Part shown: positions 17,501 through 24,697 of the stretch, piece by piece | How positions within the stretch are numbered: position 1 is the stretch's first letter | Layout of the letters: each line of letters starts with the position of its first letter | Position numbers and translations under genes: made by a program | Assembly: GCA_016794785.1 (NCBI GenBank) | Contig: JAEUHC010000015.1 | Coordinates: 389,996 to 453,995 of the forward strand | DNA from: Opitutaceae bacterium | GTDB taxonomy: Bacteria > Verrucomicrobiota > Verrucomicrobiia > Opitutales > Opitutaceae | Length of the DNA stretch: 64,000 nucleotides | Direction: 5' to 3' | Notes under the pieces: generated by a model | Database searches by the model: none | The model's input: only the letters and a program-made list of their open reading frames with translations | What the model was told of the DNA's origin: nothing

Positions 17501-18738
17501 TTGCCGCGATCGGCAGCCGGCTGGAGCCCGGCTGGATTGAGCAGTGGGTGGGCGCGCCGCAGGGCTATTGCCCGACGGTCGCGCCGCGGCAGGCGGGCGA
17601 TGTGGCGGCGTATCTGGCCGCGCAGCGCGCGGGCGGGGAGGCGGCCACGCCGTTGCCGGCCGATGCGGCGACCATCGCCGCGGGCGCCGGTCTCGTCGCC
17701 AAACTGCACCTTGGATTTTGGATCGAACCGCTGGCTCAGGCGCGCAAGCACACGGACGCGGGGCTCGTGGGATTCCTGCGCGAGCCGGCGCGGCATCACG
17801 CGGACACGGTGTTTCCCGATGTGCGGCTCAGCGAGACCGAGGCCCGCCAGATCGCGGGTTACGTGCGATCGCGCCAGCCGGCGGCGGCGCGGGCGAGCGG
17901 CGGCGATGCCGCTGCGGGCGCCGCGATCGTCGCGCGCGCGTGCGCCGCGTGCCACGGACCGGACGCCGGAGCCGGCGCGGCCCCGATGAGCCTCGAGCAA
18001 ATCGCGGTCAGCGACTGGACCGTGCGCGGCTGTGTGGCGGAAAACCGCGGGAGTGCGCCGGACTATCGTTTCACCCCCGGGCAGGTGTCGGCGCTCATCG
18101 CTCTGCGCAACGCCGACCGCGACGTGGGCATGCAGTCGCTGCGGCGTTTTGCCCCGGCGGAGTATGCCGCGGCGCAGCTCAAGGCGCTCAACTGTGCGCA
18201 GTGCCATGCCGGCGGCGGGGAGCACAAGGTGCCCGACATCGCGCTGGCCGGGGAAAAATTCCAGCGCGAGTGGCTCACGCAACTCATCGCGGGCGGCCTT
18301 GCGGAGAAGATTCGCCCTTGGCAGGAGGCGCGCATGCCGGCCTTTGCCAGCCGCGCGGCCAACCTCGCGCTGGGCCTTGCGGCCAAACACGGTGTGCCGG
18401 CAAAGACCGAGCCCGCGCGCACCGCCCCCGATCTTATTGCGGCGGGCGGGCAGCTCGCCGGCGAGGGCGGCTATGCGTGCATTGCCTGCCATGATGCGGG
18501 GGGCCGCAAGGCGCTCCAAGTCTTTGAAGGCCAGGGGCCCAATCTCCGCCTCGCGGCCGAGCGGCTGCGCCCCGACTACTACCAACGCTGGATGCACTGG
18601 CCGCAGCGCATCGACCCCGCGACCATCATGCCCCGCTACACGAAGGATCGCGACCACGCGTTGCTCGACACCCACTTTGGCGGCGACGCGGAGCGGCAAT
18701 TTGAGGCGGTGTGGCAGTGGGCGCGGAGCCTGAAATAG
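14569..18738 (+). CDS. Four-heme PVC-type dehydrogenase-like cytochrome
   Basis: A 1389-residue exported protein. A signal sequence (about 1-28) is followed by a DUF6797-like domain (about 30-290, WWREIDTGPFISD), a beta-propeller of the PVC membrane-bound dehydrogenase type (about 310-640), a PA14-like segment (about 820-925) and a C-terminal cytochrome region. Four heme-c sites CxxCH are visible, with first cysteines at residues 952 (CVRCH), 1125 (CAACH), 1209 (CAQCH) and 1304 (CIACH). This suggests electron transfer from sugar oxidation to the respiratory chain in the periplasm; the enzymatic activity is inferred, not known. The ATG at 14569 gives the cleanest signal peptide; ATGs at 14548 and 14554 are alternatives. 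Confidence 0.85.
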   Translation: MRLTSRRVVVLSCALICIAAELCAGDAAKKQSGRGQWWREIDTGPFISDTIFTAPKGEVAALKGLAIKVGARREATLVFDTELLCWRAGFEGGVLLAGTPWDGGHGGNTHYPPDGGIFFFQNPTGRGAAAGGDWRDGREGAAGPLPHDAARYRGLFRHGSDVVLHYTVGGVDVHERPALESFNAVRALTRTVNVAATPAAEIELLVATAGAGRLKTGVAVQLAGAPVGVTLRTVADGRTVVAIARGTPASRFVIVYAEGPIAAEVPAADLASLRRGGPGLFPQTFAVKGQLDPQAATRTYAVDTIPLPSDNPWKSPPRFGGFDFFPDGKRLAASTWNGDVWIAEGIDGDLSKVTWRRFASGMFQTLGLKIVDGIIYTQGRDQITRLHDLNGDGEADHYECFNNDVQITTGFHEFSFDLETDREGNFYFSKGMPVNQGGRGFAPWTSHNGAVLKVSKDGSKLERVAWGLRAPGGLGVSPDGVITTGENEGSWVPACKISWTPPGRVTFNGVVPGTWERSEWRGPLPGAPADYDRPLCWLPYAVDNSSGSQAWVPAATTWDPRHAGEMLHLSYGKSGIFRVLRDEFGGVVQGGVYRLPIEVSAAVMRARFHPVNGQLYAAGFRGWQTNGRDAIHRIRFTGVTRPVPIGLRAHANGVVVEFSAPLDPTVAADPARYSISKWNYVWGPQYGSGRFSIDQRDEAAEAKALTAPSKGSHNIIDPVAVAAARLLDDGRSVFLYVPRMTPAMQLELKLDLADAKGARVRETIYHTVHALRPDFTVPAVRWEEIKVAATGPVGEPGLALSFNSEITDTVRVDQLALTVPEGASPSVFITARGGSFGAAWQGSLIVPERDDYTFSFEGNGHVTLQIGGRTILSGDLPLTAQAPVTLAKGAHAIYASYKSPRAGESRVRLLWSSPQFRPEPVPATAFRFLPPSEMQAWTKAREGREVFTAAMCVRCHQSGRGGLPADVTPELRVSAPDFAAIGSRLEPGWIEQWVGAPQGYCPTVAPRQAGDVAAYLAAQRAGGEAATPLPADAATIAAGAGLVAKLHLGFWIEPLAQARKHTDAGLVGFLREPARHHADTVFPDVRLSETEARQIAGYVRSRQPAAARASGGDAAAGAAIVARACAACHGPDAGAGAAPMSLEQIAVSDWTVRGCVAENRGSAPDYRFTPGQVSALIALRNADRDVGMQSLRRFAPAEYAAAQLKALNCAQCHAGGGEHKVPDIALAGEKFQREWLTQLIAGGLAEKIRPWQEARMPAFASRAANLALGLAAKHGVPAKTEPARTAPDLIAAGGQLAGEGGYACIACHDAGGRKALQVFEGQGPNLRLAAERLRPDYYQRWMHWPQRIDPATIMPRYTKDRDHALLDTHFGGDAERQFEAVWQWARSLK

Positions 18739-18744
18739 ACTACG

Positions 18745-18773
18745 GCAGGGCGGGGGGGCGGCCCTGCGTCATT
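18745..18773 (+). terminator. Hairpin terminator after the four-heme gene
   Basis: Stem GCAGGGC (18745-18751) with GCCCTGC (18761-18767) around a G-rich 9-nt loop, followed by the short GTCATTT. The weak T-run makes it a moderate terminator. It begins 6 bp after the stop. Confidence 0.5.
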
Positions 18774-18777
18774 TCCG

Positions 18778-18807
18778 TGAACGTTTCATGGCGAATAAAT
18801 GTTTCGC
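18778..18807. promoter_or_regulatory. Possible operator upstream of the second TonB receptor
   Basis: TGAACGTTTCA (18778-18788) is close to the palindrome TGAAACGTTTCA used by many LacI-type repressors. GCGAA (18791-18795) and TTCGC (18803-18807) form a second short inverted repeat. They lie about 110-140 bp before the receptor start. Resemblance only; no LacI gene is in the window. Confidence 0.25.
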
Positions 18808-18914
18808 TGGATTTCGGCCGGCGACTCGCCAACTCTCCGCCCGGTTACCCTGTTCTTCCCTGCCGCCGATGCCCTGACCCAGCTTGGCTGCGTCCCTGTT
18901 TCGACTAGACAACC

Positions 18915-21900
18915 ATGACCACAAACCCTGCTACCTCGCGCCTCGGCCTTCTGGCCTGGCGCATGTTCCTGTCGTTGCTGCTGCCGTTGGCGGCGCTTCT
19001 GGCTCCGGCCGCCTCCGCGGCTGACAACACCGCCGTCATCAGCGGTATCGTGACCAACAAGACGACCGGCAACGGTCTTATCGGCGCCAAGGTCGAGATC
19101 CCCAAGCTCGGCCTCACCGCGCTCGTGGACAACACCGGCCGCTACCTGCTCAACGTGCCCGGCGGCGCGCACGAGCTGGTCGTGACCTACACGGGCTTGG
19201 ATGAACAGCGCGCGCTGGTCACGGTCGCGGCCGGCCAGCCTGTGCTGCGGAATTTCGAGATGAGCAGTGCGGTCTTCATGCTCGATGCCTTCAAGGTCGC
19301 CAGCGAGAAGGCCGGCCAAGCCTCGGCACTCACGGCGCAGCGCAACGCGGATAACCTGAAGAGCATCGCCTCGATGGACGCGTTGACCGATTTGCCGAAC
19401 ATGAACGCCACCGAACTCGCCATCCGTCTCCCCGGCGTGACCTTCGGCGACCCCGGCGACGAGGTCGTGGAGCAAATCAGCGTGCGCGGCATGGGCACAG
19501 GCACGACCTCCATCACGATCGACGGAGGCGGCATGGCGTCGTTCTCCGCGCAAGGCCGCACGACGCGCATGACGGCGTTCACGGGCGCGATGTTCGAGTC
19601 GCTCGAGCTGACCAAGGGCCAGACGCCCGACCGCCCGGTGGATTCGCTCGGCGGCAGCGTGAACTTCAAGACCCGCTCGCCCCTCTCCATGCGCGAGAAG
19701 CGCCGTCTCACGCTGGACGCGCAATATCGCACGGCGCCGTCCTTCACCGAGCAGGTGCCGCTCCGCGAGCAGCACCGCAACCACGGTCTGTTCAATGTCC
19801 AATACACCGAGAAATTCGCGGTCCTTGGCCAAGAGACCGAGAACCTTGCCGTGTCGGTGAATGCCTTCTACAGCGAGAACGCGTTCGGCTATTTCCAAAC
19901 CAACCGCGACTACCAGCAGGTCAATACCCAGCCCGCCTACCTGTGGGACTATCGCACGCGCGACAATTTTAACGTCCGCAAGCAGCGCAGCATCAGCACC
20001 AAGTTCGACTACCGCCTGACGCGCGACGATCTGCTCAAGCTGAACGTCGTGGTCTACAACGCCCCCGAGCCGATGCGCCGCCAATACAACATGCGCGCGT
20101 TTGCCGGCAGTCAGACCACCGTGCCCAACGCCACCACCTCGGGTGTCGTCCCCGGCTTCACCGATCGCATCACGACCGTGCGCGCCGTGCCCACCGCCGC
20201 CAATGCCACCTCAGCCACGACCGCTCCCGCCCTCATGGATCAAGGCACGACCAACATCCATCGCGACCAGCGCGGCCGCCACATCGACCTCGGCGGCGAG
20301 CACAAGTGGGGCCGGATCGAGTTTGATTGGGCGGCGCTTTGGAGTCGCGTGCGCTACCGCACGCTCGGCAATGAGGCGAATCTCACAAACCGCATCGGCA
20401 ACGTCCCGTTGATCGGCCCCAATGGCCGCCGCAACGACGTCGCCGGCACCGCCGCCAGCCCGCTGGACAATATCGTCGGCCCCAATGGCGAGACCGGCGT
20501 GGGCTGGATCCTCGACCGCACGCAGAGCGATCTCTACCCGCGCTTCATCCAGAACGGCGGCCTCGATTTCACCAACCCGAACAACTGGCGCCCCACCGTC
20601 AACGGCCTCACCTCCAATTCGGGCAATCTCGACGTGAACATGATCCGTGAGCTGCGAGGCAACGTGAAATACCGGCTGCCGTTCCTGGAGGAATATCCCT
20701 CGTTCCTCAAGACGGGCTACTCCATCCGCGATAACAGGGTCGAACTCTACCGCACCGGCCGTCGCTGGAGCTACATCCGCCGTGAGGCGCTGCCGCACAT
20801 CCCAAATTTCGTCACTTGGGACAAGCTGAAGACCGGCCGCAATCTTCCGTATTGGGAGGGCGCGCAGTTCTACAACAACGGCCGCCTCGTTGATCCGGGG
20901 CTCTGGGAGGAAGATATCTATTTCTTCCATCAGAATCGCATCCAAAACACCAACCGGACCCAAGAGATCATCACCGGCTACTACGGCATGATCAACGGCA
21001 AGGTGGGCCGCTTCGGCTACCTCGGTGGCGTCCGCAGCGAGAACACCGTGACGGTCGGACGCGTCAACGTCCGCGCGCGCACGCTGTCCTCCAACGCGGA
21101 GCGCGCGGCCGACCCGGTGGGCTCCGCGATCCGCGACTACCTCAACCCGGTCAAGAACTCCGGCGAATACACGGAGAACTTCCCTAGCATGCACACGTGG
21201 TATGATCTCACGCCCAATCTCCGCCTGCGCGCGGCTTGGAGCACCGGCATGGCCCGCCCGTCACTCGGCAACGCCGTCACTGGGCTCGGCATCAACGAGA
21301 CCCAGCAGACCATCACGTTTGGCAATCCCGAGCTGAAGCCCACGAAATCCAAGAACTGGGACTTCGCCGCCGAATACAGCTTCGGCACCGCGAGCTACGT
21401 GAAGGTCGGCTGGTTCCACAAGCGGATCGAGGACTACGTCCGGGCCAACCAGCCGATCGGCACGGTCGGAGTCGGCGTCGACAACGGCTTCAACGGTCAA
21501 TACGAGGGCTACGAAATCCTCGCCAATTCCAACGCCGGCAACGCGTTCACGCAGGGCTGGGAAGTCGAGTATGTGCAGAACTTCCGTTTCCTGCCGGGCG
21601 TGCTGCGCACCCTGCGGTTCTCGGGCAACTTCACGAAGCTCATGGCGCACGGCGACTATGGCACGCCCGGGGTTTACCTCACCACGAAGCAGGTCAACGG
21701 CTTCATTCCGTTCACGGCCAACGCCAACCTCGGCTGGGATTACAAGAAGTTCGGCGTCTCGGTGAGCTACAACTACACCGACAGCAGCATCCGTGGCGCC
21801 TTCAACATCGCCCAGCCCTCGCGCAACCGCTACATGATGCCGCGCAGTTTGTTCAACACGAACCTGCGGTATAACCTGCCGCGGAACATGACGCTCACCC

Positions 21901-22019
21901 TCGGCGTGCAAAACCTCTTCAACGAGCCGCAGCGCTACTACCGTTCCGTGCAGGATCAGCTGGAGACCTTCCTGATCCAGGGCACGACGCTGACGCTCAA
22001 TCTGCAGGCGCGGTTCTGA
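18915..22019 (+). CDS. TonB-dependent receptor, second copy type
   Basis: A 1034-residue outer-membrane receptor. A long signal region (hydrophobic about 15-36, AAL...ASAAD) precedes a regulatory-like beta-sandwich (about 40-115, ISGIVTNKTTGNGLIGA). The plug contains IRLPGVTFGDPGDEVVEQISVRG, and the barrel ends LTLNLQARF with a terminal Phe. It differs in sequence from the receptor at 3612, so it is not a recent duplicate. Its position between the four-heme protein and a nitrilase/NamZ-like pair suggests uptake of a glycan- or amide-containing oligomer. It is closed by a strong terminator at 22033. Confidence 0.92.
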   Translation: MTTNPATSRLGLLAWRMFLSLLLPLAALLAPAASAADNTAVISGIVTNKTTGNGLIGAKVEIPKLGLTALVDNTGRYLLNVPGGAHELVVTYTGLDEQRALVTVAAGQPVLRNFEMSSAVFMLDAFKVASEKAGQASALTAQRNADNLKSIASMDALTDLPNMNATELAIRLPGVTFGDPGDEVVEQISVRGMGTGTTSITIDGGGMASFSAQGRTTRMTAFTGAMFESLELTKGQTPDRPVDSLGGSVNFKTRSPLSMREKRRLTLDAQYRTAPSFTEQVPLREQHRNHGLFNVQYTEKFAVLGQETENLAVSVNAFYSENAFGYFQTNRDYQQVNTQPAYLWDYRTRDNFNVRKQRSISTKFDYRLTRDDLLKLNVVVYNAPEPMRRQYNMRAFAGSQTTVPNATTSGVVPGFTDRITTVRAVPTAANATSATTAPALMDQGTTNIHRDQRGRHIDLGGEHKWGRIEFDWAALWSRVRYRTLGNEANLTNRIGNVPLIGPNGRRNDVAGTAASPLDNIVGPNGETGVGWILDRTQSDLYPRFIQNGGLDFTNPNNWRPTVNGLTSNSGNLDVNMIRELRGNVKYRLPFLEEYPSFLKTGYSIRDNRVELYRTGRRWSYIRREALPHIPNFVTWDKLKTGRNLPYWEGAQFYNNGRLVDPGLWEEDIYFFHQNRIQNTNRTQEIITGYYGMINGKVGRFGYLGGVRSENTVTVGRVNVRARTLSSNAERAADPVGSAIRDYLNPVKNSGEYTENFPSMHTWYDLTPNLRLRAAWSTGMARPSLGNAVTGLGINETQQTITFGNPELKPTKSKNWDFAAEYSFGTASYVKVGWFHKRIEDYVRANQPIGTVGVGVDNGFNGQYEGYEILANSNAGNAFTQGWEVEYVQNFRFLPGVLRTLRFSGNFTKLMAHGDYGTPGVYLTTKQVNGFIPFTANANLGWDYKKFGVSVSYNYTDSSIRGAFNIAQPSRNRYMMPRSLFNTNLRYNLPRNMTLTLGVQNLFNEPQRYYRSVQDQLETFLIQGTTLTLNLQARF

Positions 22020-22032
22020 TTCTTGCAGTCCG

Positions 22033-22076
22033 AATCGGGTGGCTGGGGCTTGCGCCCTTGCCACCCGATTTTTTTT
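22033..22076 (+). terminator. Strong intrinsic terminator of the second TonB receptor
   Basis: A perfect 11-bp stem (22033-22043 with 22060-22070), with an inner GGGC/GCCC pairing in the loop, runs directly into eight T residues. It starts 13 bp after the receptor stop and ends 15 bp before the next ATG, so the nitrilase gene must rely on read-through or a promoter inside this short gap. Confidence 0.9.
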
Positions 22077-22091
22077 GGCCACACCAGACCC

Positions 22092-23483
22092 ATGAGCCCG
22101 TATTGTTTGCGAATCCTCTTCGCGGTCGCCGTGGCCGGGCTATGCGCGCGATTGCCCGCCACGGAGGCGGGCGTCGTCTTCGGAGCAGGCGAATGGCGGG
22201 CGCTTTCGCCGCGGGACGAAATTCGCCCGGGTTTTTCGGTCGAGTCCGGTGATGACGGACGCGAGCTGCGCCTCGTAATAAACGCTGATGCACGCGAGGG
22301 CTTGCACGGCTATTGGTCGCGCGCGTTACCGGTCGTTGGCGGGCAGCATTACCGGTTCAGTGTTCAGCGCAAAGCCAGCGGTCTCGCCGCCCCGCGGCGC
22401 AACGCCGTGGTGCGGGTGCTCTGGCGCGACGCCGCCGGCAAATCCGTGCTGACCGACGAGCCGCTCGTCCGCGGCGTGCTCCCGGGCTTCAAACCCACGG
22501 CCGAGCCCGAGTATCCAGGCGAAACCAATGATCGCGGCGACGGCTGGGTCGAGGTTGCGGGCACCTATCGGGCGCCGCCCGCAGCTGCCCGTGCCGTGGT
22601 CGAACTCCACCTCCAGTGGGCGGCCAACGCCCGCGTCGAGTGGCGGGGGGCGTCCCTGGTTGCGATCGATCCGCCGCCTGCGCGCCTCGTGCGCTTGGCC
22701 GCCGTCCACTATCGCCCCAAGGGCGGAAAATCTCCGCTGGAAAATTGCCGCGAGTTCGCGCCCCTCCTCGCTGACGCCGCGCGCCAGCGCGCCGATCTCG
22801 TCGTGTTGCCCGAGACGCTGACTTTTTATGGCCTGCGCCGGAGCTACGCTGATTGCGCGGAGTCGATCCCGGGACCATCGACCGACTATTTCGGCGCGCT
22901 GGCGAAGGAGCATGACCTCTACATCGTCGCCGGCCTGCTCGAGCGAGAGGGCGCGCTCGTTTACAACGTCGCCGTGCTGCTCGCGCCCGACGGGAGCATC
23001 GCGGGCAAATACCGCAAGGTCGCCCTCCCGCGCGGCGAAATCGAGGGCGGCATCCAGCCAGGGTCCGACTATCCGGTGTTCGAGACCCGCTTTGGCAAAC
23101 TCGGGATGATGGTGTGCTACGACGGGTTCTTCCCCGAGGTTGCCCGGCAACTGACCTTGCGCGGCGCCGAGGTGATCGCGTGGCCGGTGTGGGGCTGCAA
23201 TCCGCTCCTCGCCAGCGCGCGTGCCGTCGAGAACCATGTCGTCCTCGTCAGCAGCACCTACGAGGATGTCTCGCGCAATTGGATGCTCACCGCCGTCTAT
23301 GATCGCTCCGGGCAGACCCTCGCGCGCGCCGAGACGTGGGGCACAGTCGTCGTTGCGGAGGTCGATCTCGCGCGTCGCACACTGTGGCCGAGTCTCGGCG
23401 ATTTCCGCGCCGAGATCGCGCCGCACCGGCCCGCGTGGGCCGGTGAACCCGCGGCGGCGCACGGGCATGAAGTGGTGAAATGA
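22092..23483 (+). CDS. Exported carbon-nitrogen hydrolase (nitrilase superfamily)
   Basis: A 463-residue protein with a signal peptide (about 1-23), a beta-rich N-terminal domain (about 25-190) resembling a carbohydrate-binding-type module, and a C-terminal nitrilase-fold domain. The catalytic triad is visible: Glu in VVLPETLTFYG, Lys in GKYRKVALPRGE, Cys in GMMVCYDGFFPE. Such enzymes cleave amide C-N bonds. Export plus a binding-type domain points to an amide in an external polymer or oligomer. The next gene overlaps by 4 bp (ATGA), so it is co-translated with the DUF1343 protein. Confidence 0.87.
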   Translation: MSPYCLRILFAVAVAGLCARLPATEAGVVFGAGEWRALSPRDEIRPGFSVESGDDGRELRLVINADAREGLHGYWSRALPVVGGQHYRFSVQRKASGLAAPRRNAVVRVLWRDAAGKSVLTDEPLVRGVLPGFKPTAEPEYPGETNDRGDGWVEVAGTYRAPPAAARAVVELHLQWAANARVEWRGASLVAIDPPPARLVRLAAVHYRPKGGKSPLENCREFAPLLADAARQRADLVVLPETLTFYGLRRSYADCAESIPGPSTDYFGALAKEHDLYIVAGLLEREGALVYNVAVLLAPDGSIAGKYRKVALPRGEIEGGIQPGSDYPVFETRFGKLGMMVCYDGFFPEVARQLTLRGAEVIAWPVWGCNPLLASARAVENHVVLVSSTYEDVSRNWMLTAVYDRSGQTLARAETWGTVVVAEVDLARRTLWPSLGDFRAEIAPHRPAWAGEPAAAHGHEVVK

Positions 23484-24697
23484 AAACCGGCGTCGACGTA
23501 TTCTTCACGGAAGATCGGCACCGCGCCGCGCTGCGCGGCAAACGCGTGGGCCTCATCACCAATCCCACCGGTGTCGATGCCGCGCTCGTCAGCACGGCGG
23601 CGCGCTTTCGTGCGTCGCGCGAGTTCGAGCTCGTCGCGCTCTACGGACCCGAGCACGGCGTGCGCGGCGAAGCGCAGGCGGGCGAGTTTGTCGCCTACTA
23701 CGAGGACAGCCACTACGGCCTGCCCGTTTTTTCCCTCTATGGCCAGGCTCTCACGCTCCCGGCCGATCCGCTCGCTGACATCGACGCCACGATGCGCGAT
23801 TACGACACCCGGCACACCGGCAAGCAGGTCGCGCCCGAGATGCTGCGCGGCGTCGAGGTGCTCGTCTTCGATCTGCAGGATGTCGGCACCCGCGTTTACA
23901 CCTACATCGCCACGATGGCCTACGCGATGGAGGCCGCGGCCGCCGCCGGCATTCCGTTCATCGTGCTCGACCGCCCCAACCCGATCAACGGCGCGGACAT
24001 GGAGGGCCCGATCCTCGAATACCCTCGGCACAGTTCGTTCATCGGCCTCTATCCGATTCCGCTGCGGCACGGGATGACGGCCGGGGAGCTGGCGCGGCTC
24101 TTCAACGCGAAATTTCTCCCGAAGAAATGCGATCTCACGGTCGTGCCGATGTCGGGCTGGAGGCGCGGTGATTGGTTCTCCGCCACCCCGCTGCCGTGGG
24201 TCGCGCCGTCGCCCAACATGCCGACGCCCAACACCGCGACCGTCTACCCCGGTCAGGTTCTGCTGGAAGGCACGAACCTCTCCGAGGGCCGCGGCACCAC
24301 GCGGCCCTTCGAGTGGTTCGGCGCACCGTGGATCGATGGCTTCGTGCTCGCGCGCGAACTCAACGCCCTGGCCCTGTCCGGGGTCGTGTTTCGCGAGACG
24401 TGGTTCGCGCCGACGTTCTCCAAGTTCTCCGGCCAACGTTGCGGCGGTTGCCAGCTGCACATCGTCGAACGCGAGGTGTTCCGGTCCGTCACCTGCGTGC
24501 TCGCGATCCTTGAAACGATCAAACGACTCCACGGTGCGAAGCTGGAGCTGCACGCCGACTACTTCGACAAGGTCATGGGCACATCGCTCGTGCGCGAGGC
24601 GTTCGAGCGCGGCGAACCATTCGCGAAAATCGTGGCCTCGTGGGAGCCCGGCTTGGCGGAGTTTGCGCGGCTCCGCGCTCCCTTCCTGCTCTACTGA
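23480..24697 (+). CDS. DUF1343 protein, NamZ-like exo-N-acetylmuramidase family
   Basis: A 405-residue protein with the DUF1343 hallmarks YGPEHG, FDLQDVGTRVYTYI, DRPNPI, PSPNMPT and LEGTNLSEGRGTTRPFEWFGAPW. Characterised members (NamZ of Bacillus subtilis) remove N-acetylmuramic acid from non-reducing ends of peptidoglycan fragments. No signal peptide is evident (MKTGVDVFFTEDRH), so it probably acts in the cytoplasm on imported fragments, unlike secreted NamZ. It is translationally coupled to the exported nitrilase-fold protein. Its 3' end overlaps the convergent symporter gene by 7 bp. Confidence 0.86.
   Translation: MKTGVDVFFTEDRHRAALRGKRVGLITNPTGVDAALVSTAARFRASREFELVALYGPEHGVRGEAQAGEFVAYYEDSHYGLPVFSLYGQALTLPADPLADIDATMRDYDTRHTGKQVAPEMLRGVEVLVFDLQDVGTRVYTYIATMAYAMEAAAAAGIPFIVLDRPNPINGADMEGPILEYPRHSSFIGLYPIPLRHGMTAGELARLFNAKFLPKKCDLTVVPMSGWRRGDWFSATPLPWVAPSPNMPTPNTATVYPGQVLLEGTNLSEGRGTTRPFEWFGAPWIDGFVLARELNALALSGVVFRETWFAPTFSKFSGQRCGGCQLHIVEREVFRSVTCVLAILETIKRLHGAKLELHADYFDKVMGTSLVREAFERGEPFAKIVASWEPGLAEFARLRAPFLLY

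Noticed and set aside
14128..18699. Very long minus-strand open frame (over 1500 codons) opposite the four-heme gene
   Set aside because: High-GC DNA leaves long antisense frames open. The plus strand encodes a signal peptide and four CxxCH sites in the right order; the minus frame has low-complexity Arg/Ala-rich text and no domain.
22023..22091. N-terminal extension of the nitrilase-fold gene
   Set aside because: The longer frame translates the terminator hairpin of the preceding gene; the ATG at 22092 begins a proper signal peptide.
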